64,000 nt of DNA from Hyposmocoma kahamanoa. Taxonomy: Eukaryota > Arthropoda > Insecta > Lepidoptera > Cosmopterigidae. The position numbers and the translations under genes were made by a program. Positions 1-9,179 of the stretch are shown here, piece by piece. The stretch is from contig NW_020653750.1 in assembly GCF_003589595.1 (NCBI RefSeq), positions 8,473,742 through 8,537,741 of the forward strand. Reading direction: 5' to 3'. How positions within the stretch are numbered: the first letter of the stretch is position 1; every line of letters begins with the position of its first letter. A model generated the notes under the pieces. It was not told where the DNA came from and made no database searches. It saw only the letters and a program-made list of their open reading frames with translations.

Positions 1-198
1 TATTGCCCTGAAAAGAGAAACGAAGATAATAACATTAATAATTAAATTTAAACACTCTATGTGGTCTCTACGTGTGCCACCCATGTCCCCGGGGAAGTCT
101 TTGAAACAAAAGGATCATTTTCACCCGAGATATTCTGTAAAAGACTTTGTGTTATTAATTTTAATGTTTCTAATAATAACATGTAACATATAAATATA

Positions 199-480
199 TT
201 ATTTGATAACTGATACCAAAAACATACTATACCTATCCCCCAATGGTAATAAATGTTTTAATTTATGTATTTCAATATATTTATCAGTTGATAAAATGTC
301 GCTGTATAACGCTAATGCGAATATGTAGTTTTCACATACAAAGTTCCATCTTGCCGCTTTAAGTCTATACAAAGCGTGAAAGTACTGACCCGGTACCATG
401 TCGGAGTGCAAGCGTGAAAATGCTTTTTTGCCCGAACGTGGTTCGAATACACAAGTGCTGACTTGTGAATAGGGATTCAA
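199..480 (-). CDS. possible exon, unrecognised protein with TPR-like helix pair
   Basis: An open frame of 93 codons sits in very AT-rich DNA and has an unexpectedly normal amino-acid mix. Residues about 33-60 (HALYRLKAARWNF, then ALALYSDIL) have the small/large residue spacing of one tetratricopeptide helix pair, but one repeat is not diagnostic. Read on the minus strand, a CAAG that could act as a splice acceptor lies just inside the apparent start, and the frame ends in AT-rich DNA, so a last exon is possible. No neighbouring exon is visible downstream in the window. It could equally be chance or a fragment of an unrecognised transposon. I do not assign a function. Confidence 0.2.
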   Translation of the reverse strand: MNPYSQVSTCVFEPRSGKKAFSRLHSDMVPGQYFHALYRLKAARWNFVCENYIFALALYSDILSTDKYIEIHKLKHLLPLGDRYSMFLVSVIK

Positions 481-1430
481 AAGTGAATCACTTGTGAGAT
501 TTACTTAGTTTGATATCAGATCAAGATTTTTATATGGTTTATCCCATCGGAGCCCAATACTGTATATGTACATATAAGTGTGTATGTGTTATTTAAATTA
601 AAAATAAAGTGATAAGCAAAGTGGCTTAAAAAAGTTTTAAAAAGTTGGCTTAAAATTATTTTAGTTTTTATGACAAAGTGGCAAACAACTGCAACACCAC
701 AGTATCACGTATCAAGTACTAAATTTGATTATAAGACTATTAATGCACATGTGCGATACCGAAATAAGCAAATATATTTATGTAGATAACACGTACGCCC
801 GTGACACTTGCTCTTCTACATATTTAGTTCTTTTAATAATTACATAATAAGTCACCAAATTCGAAATATTGTGATCTCCAGGTCCTACAAGGAATCGATC
901 TAGCAGGGCGTCCTTTAAATTATAAGATAATATAAATTTATTTCAATATAACTTATTCTAATACAATTCAAGAAAAATAAATGTAAATAAAGCTATGATA
1001 GTATTAAAATAAACAATAAGAAAGGAACCTAAATTGTGCAATCTTCATAGTATAGCTATATATTAATAAGTAATAGCGATGCCTAAACTTAATAAATGTG
1101 TATCTGTATTTCAGGCATCGTTTGCGCATATTTCTTTATATTAAAACTTAAAAACAGATTTTCTATATTTCACAATAAATCTATTAGTAGTTATAAATTA
1201 ATGGTTATATTAAAATTATGAAATAACTTCCAGCAAACCCTCTGTTTCATTGTAAGTTAGTTACTCTTAAACCAGGATTTAACGGTCTTTTACATTATAT
1301 TTTATTCATGGCGAAATAATGAATTACATTACTGAAACAATTCGCTACTATATCTAAAACACTTAATTACTTTTTCACCATGTATTACATCGCACTGTAG
1401 TATGTCAACCGTATAATTATAAACCGTATA
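481..1430. other. AT-rich stretch, nothing identified
   Basis: I see no coding frame, repeat family or inverted repeat here that I can support. Short A/T runs dominate. Confidence 0.5.
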
Positions 1431-2010
1431 TTAGGTGGCGGGCCTGAGGGCACCCAAATGGGTACCGGCTTCAGTTCTAGACCCTTATGGACATTTCCAC
1501 CACAAGGGCGCGCTACAGGAGAGAACCGGGATTTATACACGCTGAATTGAAAGTCTCAATCACAAAAAACATGTATTCAAAGGGAAAACTAAAATATCGC
1601 GATTTAAGAAACAATTTAAGAAATGGCGGTTGCCACTCTTATGGGCATTCCATTATTCCACCTAACCTATTCCACCAATGGAGGGACGATCTCGGTAGCC
1701 CAACGATTTGCACTGTTGGATTAGGCGGTCCCAGGTTTGTTTCCCGGACCAATTTAGGAAATAAACTTTTCTAAATTGGTTTTGGTTTGGACGTTTTGGA
1801 TTGTGTCTCTGGAGGTAAATAATTTCGTTGGTCTGGTACTATCAGAATGGTTCATGCCTGTGTTTGATAAACATCTGTTCAGATGTTTAACGCGAAGTAC
1901 TTCAACGCGAGCCTACATTTTAGGAGGTGAGGTGTGCGGGCCACACATCGCGTCCTGCAATCCGTGCGTTTACGGGGCAGCTGGCGGCGCGGTGTGTCTT
2001 TAAACCGCTG
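1431..2010 (+). other. GC-richer block with two adjoining open frames, unassigned
   Basis: Base composition rises relative to both flanks. Two open frames (1487-1774 and 1776-2003) abut each other, which suggests a decayed coding sequence with a frameshift. Neither translation shows a motif I recognise (no RT, integrase or zinc-knuckle signature). It may be an old transposon or a host exon remnant. Confidence 0.25.
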
Positions 2011-2157
2011 GGCAATTTTCATATATTGAGATTAATGTGAATTTAATAACTATTGGGCTTCAAGTGAAAACCAAAATGTAGCATATATCAAATCATCTAT
2101 TTAGAAAATAATTGTAATTTGAACCAAGATACAATTAAATTAATATAATAATAATAC

Positions 2158-2700
2158 TTGAGCTCCTTGTGAAAGATTCGTCCAGAGAAGTCACCTTACC
2201 TATTTCTGCGCCAAGCAGTAATGTGAGCATTATTGTGTTCTGGTTTTGAAATGTAAGGGTACAAGTGAAATTACAGACACATGGGACTTGTCAACTTACG
2301 TCTCAGGGTGATGGGCGCAGTGGCGATGCCCCTCAGATTTTTGCGATTTAAAGTTCTGAGTGGCACTGCAACTGAGGCCCAGTTCTGCTAATTTTCTTAA
2401 AACCACTGACCATTGTAACTCCATTGAGACTTCACTGAGTTTTTCTATTGCAATTATGATAATATTTGTTATTCTGTTAAAATTTAGTTGCAATGGCAGT
2501 TGAGTAGTCGCTCGATGGCTATGGCTATCCACTGTCGAGCAACTAGCCTTAACTTTTATCAGAATACCATAACGTACAGAATCGTGCTATGATACTCTAT
2601 CGACACACGACAGAAGTGATTTAATGTTAGCAGACTTGACACCCTGTTATGGACAGATTTGTCGTTTGCCACCAGGCCCACGATTTGTCCATAAAAAAAA
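2158..2700 (+). repeat. family A dispersed element, copy 1, interrupted
   Basis: The copy starts with the family's GAGCTCCTTGTGAAAG block, runs through TTGTCAACTTA and the TCAGA..TCTGAGTGGCACTGCAACTG hairpin, stops at 2374, and resumes at 2644 with CTGTTATGGACAG through to the A tail near 2700. The 269 bp between are foreign. Full copies elsewhere in the window are about 300 bp with an A-rich tail, so a LINE 3-prime end or SINE-like non-autonomous retroelement is the best reading. Confidence 0.8.
2375..2643. mobile_element. 269-bp insertion with imperfect TIRs inside family A copy 1
   Basis: The ends AGGCCCAGTTCTGCTAA and (read inward from the right) GGTGTCAAGTCTGCTAA are imperfect inverted repeats of about 17 bp. 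The trinucleotide CTG flanks both sides (2372-2374 and 2644-2646), a possible 3-bp target duplication. The host family-A sequence continues seamlessly across it. This looks like a MITE of unknown superfamily. Confidence 0.5.
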
Positions 2701-3073
2701 GAATTGAACTTACATATTTCAAAAAATATAGCAAGGGTGGATGAAGATTCCACAGCCGAGATGGAGACGTAACACTCTTTAACGAGGAGCTCTATAGCAG
2801 TAGACTACAATACAATGCCACTACAATATAACAGTAACAATAATAATAACTTCTCCATAGCCACAAATTACTAGATTTTATAGAAACACTCTGAGTTACC
2901 TTACAAAAAGCTGTAATTTTTAAATACAATCATCAGAAAATTCATGAGTATAGAAGTGTACGGATTAGGCTCTTCTTAAAACACACCGTCCACGTGGATG
3001 CATACCATACTGCATTTACTTGATTTCGGTCCGTATTTGTAGTTAAAACCAGCCAACAGGTTGAAAAAAGAAG
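2701..3073. other. no feature identified
   Basis: AT-rich, with no convincing coding frame or repeat match. Confidence 0.4.
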
Positions 3074-3087
3074 AACATAACAATAAT

Positions 3088-3295
3088 AGGAAATGAAACT
3101 ATTTTTCCGGATTTAAATGCGTATATTTGTTTTTTGACGTTTCGGGCGCTTTACAGGTCCCATGGTCACGGTTGACCATGGGCCCTGTAAAGCCCGAAAC
3201 GTCGGTTTGTTTGAAAAAACAAATATACGCGATTTAAATCCGGAAAAATAGTTTCATTTCCTATGTGTAACAATCGCGAAAACCTAAGAACTCGA
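3088..3295. mobile_element. Penelope-like palindromic mini-element with 14-bp TSD
   Basis: Two head-to-head copies of the same terminal module (GGAAATGAAAC ... CGGATTTAAAT ... ATATTTGTTTTTT ... GTTTCGGGC ... CCATGG) form a palindrome from about 3090 to 3262 centred near 3176. The right side carries an extra tail of about 33 bp ending CCTAAGAACTCG. AACATAACAATAAT occurs immediately outside both ends (3074-3087 and 3296-3309), a 14-bp target-site duplication. The same module flanks a Penelope GIY-YIG C-terminus at 39005-39663, which is why I assign it to Penelope-like elements. No coding sequence remains here. Confidence 0.75.
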
Positions 3296-3309
3296 AACAT
3301 AACAATAAT

Positions 3310-3985
3310 CTTTATTTATCAAATATAAGGTTTTTACATCAGATTGTGGCACTGATTTCGTATCTCGGAAGTCAAAGAATAATGGCAAAATCATAGTTTA
3401 AAGATTTCGTTAGCATCTTCAAATTAATTACAAGTTTGAATAAATTCATTAGGTTTTTCTAATTATAATAGCGGCCTATCTAAGTCTGGAAATAAAATCA
3501 TATTTAAAAGAAACTCTTATAACTAATTAGTATGTAACCGGACTGATATCTGTAACTATCAGTTTCTTAGTTTCTTAACGTTGAGCGACATCCAGCCGGC
3601 AAAAAAGGAATTTCAGAACCCACATTTAGTCCACGTAATATCAAATGTACGGATTCGACCGAGTTATAATAAGTTAATAAAGTATTAACTACCACATTAC
3701 AAAAAATAAAGTCGATAATTTCCTCTCCAACAACACAACAATGGTAAAACGGATAAAAAGTTCTCAAAATCAGGGATAGATGGTACGTTTCACATAAAAA
3801 ATATATTGTGTGAGTTACCACCCAGTGCAATAGTCTGTAGTATGTTAATAATTAACTCAGTTTTTTTTTGTTATGGCTTAACTTCATGCCTTTTGACCAT
3901 ATCAGTATACAAAATAATTTTCTTTGAACTTTCGTCACGTCACAAACCCACGGCACATTCAGCTTCTATTAACTCTGTTTAAGGT
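3310..3985. other. no feature identified
   Basis: No recognisable gene. An open frame on the minus strand at 3567-3830 has no motif and low-complexity composition. Confidence 0.4.
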
Positions 3986-4282
3986 TTCGAGCCTACTATG
4001 AGCTCTTAGAGCATTTCTATTTGAGCCTGTAAGTTGGATTGCCTGTCAAATTCGTACTAAGACCTCACAAAAACAATTTACTATCCATGCAGTTTACGTT
4101 CCCCATTCGAAATCCGTTCGCCTTTTCTTTGATAGCAAAATCGCACCATGACGTGCCATTTGCCACGCAAATGGCGGTCTCATCTGTAAAAAGAAGCAAT
4201 TCAAAAAAGTTACTCCGTGACTAACTTTTTTAACTTACAGGGTTAAATAGGATTGCTCTAAGAGCTCATAGTAGGCCCCCTG
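3986..4282. mobile_element. TIR element (MITE family G), copy 1, possibly hAT-like
   Basis: The left end GCCTACTATGAGCTCTTAGA and the right end, read inward, GGGGGCCTACTATGAGCTCT are inverted repeats that extend for about 45 bp each, down to CCTGTAAGTT. The right terminus reads CAGGGGG inward, a hAT-style end. The internal part (GACGTGCCATTTGCCA, AAATGGCGGTCTCATCTG) matches a second copy at 8874. There is no coding capacity. The left tip is eroded, so no TSD can be defined. Confidence 0.7.
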
Positions 4283-4296
4283 TAGTTTATATTAAA

Positions 4297-4515
4297 CTGC
4301 CTCCGCGGCCGAACGGTTACCACGCCGGACTGCCACACAGAGGTCCCAGGTTCGATTCCCGGGCCGGGAGAAATATTTGTATGGCCTACATTTATTTATC
4401 TCGTGAGTTTGGGTGTAATTTGTGGTTGTCTACGTGTGTGTCCATGGCACCCGCGACACAGGGTTTCCCTAAGGCGGGGCTATGTTGAGTGTGTGCGTTA
4501 TTTATTTATGTAATT
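4297..4515 (+). mobile_element. tRNA-derived SINE, family D, copy 1
   Basis: The head GCCTCCGCGGCCGAACGGTT (A box) is followed by CGGACTGCCACACAGAGG and the B box GGTTCGATTCC, a tRNA-like arrangement whose anticodon region (CTGCCAC) and T arm resemble tRNA-Gly(GCC). The body (TATGGCCTACATTTAT, CTCGTGAGTTTGGGTG, GGCACCCGCGACACAGGG) and a TTTATTTAT tail follow. Two other copies lie at 43865-44073 (minus) and 51922-52130 (plus). It sits 14 bp after MITE G copy 1. Confidence 0.8.
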
Positions 4516-5026
4516 TAATTAATAATCATTAATAATTCATTAATTTTGATATAATAATACACAGAATATATTTCATTCAATTACGTAACACATAACCTAT
4601 AAAACACAGACCACAAAAAAACTTCACACAATGGAATATCTTTAATTCCTGACTTCTCAGAATAGTAAACCCAAAAAACAAAATTTGTTCAAGAATTTCA
4701 ACTGTATATTTTCACATATTTTTCATAAAAAGACGCATACAAATTATGTCAACAAAAATTTATATGGGAGTTTGCCATTGTTCTTTTTCACAAACGTACA
4801 AACTTTTTTACAAGATAAAAGACGTGAGACAAATAATACTATAAATAATTTTATTTAACACAAAAAAAAAAGAATGTTGTTTTGCGCCATATTACTTTAA
4901 CTTAACCTTCCATTTTACTGACTGCCTCTTTTGTTTTATTCTGTTCCAAATAATTAATATTTCGCAAGCTATAAACTGATGATCATCATCGGAAGTTCCA
5001 CTGCCAGGCATTGGTCTCCTCTAAAG
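4516..5026. other. no feature identified
   Basis: AT-rich intergenic-like DNA with no supported feature. Confidence 0.4.
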
Positions 5027-5320
5027 CTGGGTACTCATTAGCAAGCTGTAACTGTAGCGCGACAGATAGAGTAAAGGTTTTAGTGTGTACGCGTGAAACA
5101 GTTTTCACTCAAGCTGTAGGGCTAGCACGACAGCATGCGGCTTGCACGAGAGCGACATAGAGTGCGGTATTTCTATACGACAATACAGTATCTCGCGCTT
5201 TATGTCGCTCTCGGGCAAGTCGCGACAAGTTCGTGAGCAAGTAGTGTGTACCTACACACTATGATTCTTGGTAACATAACATTCAACGGTTACGATTACA
5301 ACTCGCTAGTTAGTACCCGG
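5027..5320. mobile_element. TIR element (MITE family J)
   Basis: The ends CTGGGTACTCATTAGCAAGC and, inward from the right, CCGGGTACTAACTAGCGAGT are terminal inverted repeats of about 26 bp. The interior holds GGCTAGCACGACAG and an inverted pair GAGAGCGACATA / TATGTCGCTCTC. The same internal motif recurs in the foldback at 41047-41660. Non-coding. Confidence 0.7.
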
Positions 5321-5472
5321 TTTAAGGAGAAGGTTTAGGCCAGAGTCCACCGCGCTGATTCTTTGCGCGTTGGGACATTCAGACGTTTTACAATGGCCGT
5401 GAGAAATTAAATACATACCGCCACATATACTCGAACCATAGTGTAAGTATAGTGTAAGACAAGTAGTATAAC

Positions 5473-5959
5473 TGCATCCCATCGAGTATATAACCAGAAA
5501 TAGAGAAACTATTCTGCTATATCATTACTGTGACAAGTGCGCTCCGATTGGCTAGCCCGAGTTCGAAACAATTAACGGGTGTCGTCAACTATTTCACTTC
5601 AAAACGACCAGTTAACTTGAGCTTTGCTATAATGGACGAAATTTGCAAAATTACATATTTAATATTTAATTACGGATGAAATGTGTTTCCGTTTGTTTTG
5701 TAATTAGATGTTTTGCTGTTTTTCCCACACCACCGAATAGAACAGCACGGCATGGTTAGAGATATTATCGTTATTACAATAAATGTAGAATATTTTTTGG
5801 AATATACGGAGACGTACACACAGGTCAGTAGTTGGCCCTTCTATATTTCAGTGCAAACGAGAGTTCATATTTGTAAGAGCTGTATTGCTAATGTGTTACC
5901 AGGAATATATGGCTCTTATTTCGTCTCTATTTCTGGTTATATACTCGATGCTGCATCCA
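5473..5959. mobile_element. foldback element with about 60-bp arms
   Basis: The arms at 5473-5535 (CATCGAGTATATAACCAGAA, AATAGAGA) and 5897-5959 (its reverse complement) pair over about 60 bp around a 360-bp spacer. The spacer is open in one frame on the plus strand (5713 onward), but the translation shows no motif and I do not call it a gene. Confidence 0.55.
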
Positions 5960-6136
5960 AACAGAGCAAACCGGCTTTGTATGTATGCATGCACGCCGCG
6001 CGCCGTGTACGGTTGCACACATACGCATATTATAGCGATCGTGTTGCGTATCGCGTGTCGTCACAGGCGTCGTTCATTATAGAATTCAAGAGTTCGCTCG
6101 AGGTTTAAAAACTGCATCAAATACTACACGTATTCA

Positions 6137-6200
6137 TTGTTGTGTTTCTGGTTGTTTGAACAAGAGTACCACAAATTCAGAATTATTCAGCATTTTATTG
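6137..6200 (+). pseudogene. weak THAP zinc-finger start (CCVSGCLNK)
   Basis: One frame reads HCCVSGCLNKSTTNSEL, which resembles the first C-x(2-4)-C half of a THAP DNA-binding domain. There is no upstream ATG in good context and no THAP second half follows; the second half seen in the window lies 25 kb away at 31746. It may be a decayed THAP exon or chance. Confidence 0.2.
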
Positions 6201-6488
6201 TTATTTCATAATCGTACTCCTATAATCAAGACACCAATCCACGATGCTGGTATAAAAATTCAAAACGTATGTGTCTTCTCCTTTCTTTGTTTATTTCCTG
6301 CCTATAGTAAGCTCTATATAATACTGGAGGAAATAAATAGTGTTATTTTCTCTGGTGAAATATTCTTGTATTTGTATTCTTGTATTCTTGTGTTTGTGTC
6401 ATTGATCGATGTTACGAATACTTTTTGACAGATGTCGTCACCATGTATGCGTTAACAGTAAACTGTACTGCATTTATTTTTTCCAATT

Positions 6489-6660
6489 ATTTATTTTATT
6501 TATTTATTTATTTATAAAGGACATCCAAGAGCATACATTTGTAGAACTTAAAAACTAATTTACATGACCAATAAGTGTTGCCAATTATAGGATATCACAG
6601 AAAAAATAGCATGACGTGACATAGTGAGTTTAGGGTTCATTGAATGCTAACCTAAAAACT
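6489..6660 (-). mobile_element. possible LINE 3-prime end with TTTA-type tail
   Basis: A (TTTA)n run at 6489-6515 is followed by non-repetitive sequence, the arrangement seen at the 3-prime ends of other minus-strand LINEs in this window. No coding part remains. Confidence 0.3.
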
Positions 6661-7612
6661 ATGTAAACTAGGTAAACTCAAAAAGTAACAATAATAAAAA
6701 ATAAAAAATTTTATATAAAAAGAAAAAAATTGTAATAATAATATTTGTAAATTTGCAGCAAAATACAATCCAAATTAAAATTAAATACAATCCAAATTAA
6801 AAATTAAAATGATGATAAATGTGAAATAGTAGAAAGTTACATAATTTTTTATGCCGCATAAACGTATGCTTAGTATTCGCGAAAATGTCAATTATACTAA
6901 AAGACTTGTTGTACGTTGTTGTAAAACGTGAAACGATCTCGTTCTAACCATATTCGTACGACTTAGTGGAACGTAAAAAACTTATTAAATTAATGTTGTT
7001 TCATTATAAATAATAAATTATGTTTACAAACTATAGGTACAACTAAATTAATAATGTGACAACCCTACGCTCTGAGCAAAGTGTTATCATTAACGCGACG
7101 AAAAGGTGGGAGTTGCACTACTTGTTTTATTATGATGCCCGAACCGACGACATCTGAATTGAGCAATAACCGTAACCCTTATAGGCTACCACCAGTAATG
7201 ACGGTGAACAAATTTCTCTACCAAAACATCGATTACATGAGTACTTAGAATGGGCGAAAATATCAATGGTACTTAAGTTGTACGTAACTTTAAAGCGTGT
7301 TACGATCTGAAAACTAAAATAAATCTTCGCTTCTAAGTAAACAAAGAAAGGAACAAAGAGAAACGACCGTCTAAAAGAGAACTTATGGACTAACAAATTT
7401 AGCTTAGTTTTACACAATAGTTTCTCTTGTGAACTGTGTATTTTATTTTAATACCTTTTTCTTTTTCCATACATTTTTAAGGTAATACTATGTTGTAACT
7501 AAATTATTATGTCTCTTAATTACTATAAAGAAATCATAGTAAAAGAATAAAAGAACACGATTTCTTTGCCACTGTTAGCTGTGAGATTTTTTCAAAGAAA
7601 GACAGAATAGAA
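6661..7612. other. no gene; weak degenerate direct repeat
   Basis: GCGAAAATGTCAAT near 6882 and GCGAAAATATCAAT near 7253 begin two loosely similar segments, each followed by TTGTACGT and ACGATCT. The match is too weak to define an element. No coding sequence is supported. Confidence 0.3.
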
Positions 7613-8008
7613 TAGAGTTCGTCCAGGGAAATACGCCATCTTACCTTTTTCTACCGCCAAGCAATAATTTTAATTTTAGTAGCAGTTTTGAGTCGGTTCA
7701 TATGGTTTATCATATTATTATGTATGTTAGTTTATAAAGTATGTGTTTTATGAGTGTTTTGTAACCTGAATATAAATAAATTAATAATGTTACATCGTTC
7801 AGGTTTTGAAAGTTTTAAAGGAGCTGGTGAAAATTACTGGCACTTGTCTTGTCAACATGTCTCAGAGTGACAGGCGCAGTGGCAGTGCCCCTCAGATCTT
7901 TGCGATTTAAAGGTCTGAGTGGCTCTGCAACTGCTATGGACAGGCGTGTCTCTTACCACCAGGCGCACGATTTTTTCATCCCGACACTTGATGCCACTAA
8001 AAACAAAA
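7613..8008 (+). repeat. family A element, copy 2, interrupted at 7669-7796
   Basis: The family A sequence runs from GAGTTCGTCCAGGG to CAAGCAATAAT, is interrupted by about 128 bp of AT-rich DNA, then continues from CAGGTTTTGAAAG through TCTCAGAGTGACAGGCGCAG, the hairpin block and TTACCACCAGGCGCACGA. An open frame at 7849-8127 is a translation of this repeat, not a gene. Confidence 0.75.
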
Positions 8009-8369
8009 GAATATTAATGCTACCAAGCTGTCTTGTGCCTAACGCGATAGACTATATGATGAAAGTAATACTCTCGAGGGCTTGTCCGTGTGTTGTGTTG
8101 TGTCCCTACGCAAACAAGCATTACTAAAGTTGTAGTGTCGCGGAATCTGACGTCACAGCACAAAAATTACCGAAGTTGATAGACTAGAGAGACTAGATCG
8201 TGTACTAATTTTACGGTGTTCGTAGTCCCTAGTGACCGCGTAAAGTATACTATTAAATATTATACAACAAATTGTAACAAAAAGAACTAACATTTTCCAT
8301 ACTAGCATTCCACGTGGTTGCTGGCGGCTGTCAACACTGTTTTGTCATGGTAGAGGTACATGCATACAG

Positions 8370-8530
8370 TACCGCTACTATGAGTTGTCGTTAGCGATAT
8401 CGCAAAATAATCACAAAATGTTACTTCTTATAGCACCTCTAGAGGCACTATACAACATGCCATTCAGAATTGCCGGAAATTTTACACAATCACTAGCGAC
8501 AATTGTCTCCGTCAACTCATAGTAGAGTCA
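8370..8530. mobile_element. short inverted-repeat element (candidate MITE)
   Basis: CTACTATGAGTTG at about 8376 recurs as its complement CAACTCATAGTAG at about 8513, with further partial pairing inward (GTCGTTAGCGAT / CACTAGCGAC). About 160 bp long, non-coding. Confidence 0.45.
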
Positions 8531-8873
8531 CTTGTATCTGGATATTTTTGCTCTTATTTACTTTTGTTGCTGACCGTATTCGCAAGTCTACTTTTCGAGC
8601 CCGAATTCGATGTTAAATTTAGTTCGTAACTAACTAATTTATGGAAACACAGGTTGTAATATTATACACGTTGCAGTAACAAAATAAGTTTAGTTACGCC
8701 ATAACTAACCAAATATTACACGCAAACATATTAGTAAATAAATATTAATATATTTTAATACTTTCTCTTTTACTTTTTGTAATGTTAATTAATTCATGTA
8801 GTGTAAGGTTGCTTATTTATTACATGCAGGAACACTGGATCTCGTGCTACAGGTTACCGGACCTCTCCAAGTA

Positions 8874-9100
8874 CAGGGGGCCTACTATGAGCTCTAAGAG
8901 CAAACCTATTTATGCCTGTAAGTTGGATGGCCTGTCAAATTCGTAAAAACAATTTACTGTCCATGCAGTTTACGTCCCCATTCGAAATTCGTTCACCTTT
9001 TCTTTCATAGCAAAATCGTAACATGACGTGCCATTTGCCATGCAAATGGCGGTCTCATCTGTAAAAATAAGCAATTCAAAAGAAGTTACTTTAGTTAATT
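8874..9100. mobile_element. MITE family G, copy 2, 3-prime TIR lost
   Basis: It begins CAGGGGGCCTACTATGAGCT and follows copy 1 (3986-4282) through GACGTGCCATTTGCCATGC and GGCGGTCTCATCTGTAAAAA, then diverges near 9100 before the right TIR. The intact left end supports CAGGG as the family terminus. Confidence 0.65.
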
Positions 9101-9179
9101 TCGTTTAAGTTTTATTATATTTGCAGTTTCATAATTATTTGTTATGTTTTTAGGCTATATAGCCAATTATCAATAAATA

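Noticed and set aside
4297..4375. Functional tRNA-Gly gene
   Set aside because: A and B boxes are present, but the acceptor arms do not close properly and the sequence continues into a repeated SINE body with a simple tail.
5713..6108. 131-codon open frame
   Set aside because: It overlaps the foldback element at 5473-5959, shows no domain, and its composition follows the repeat arms.
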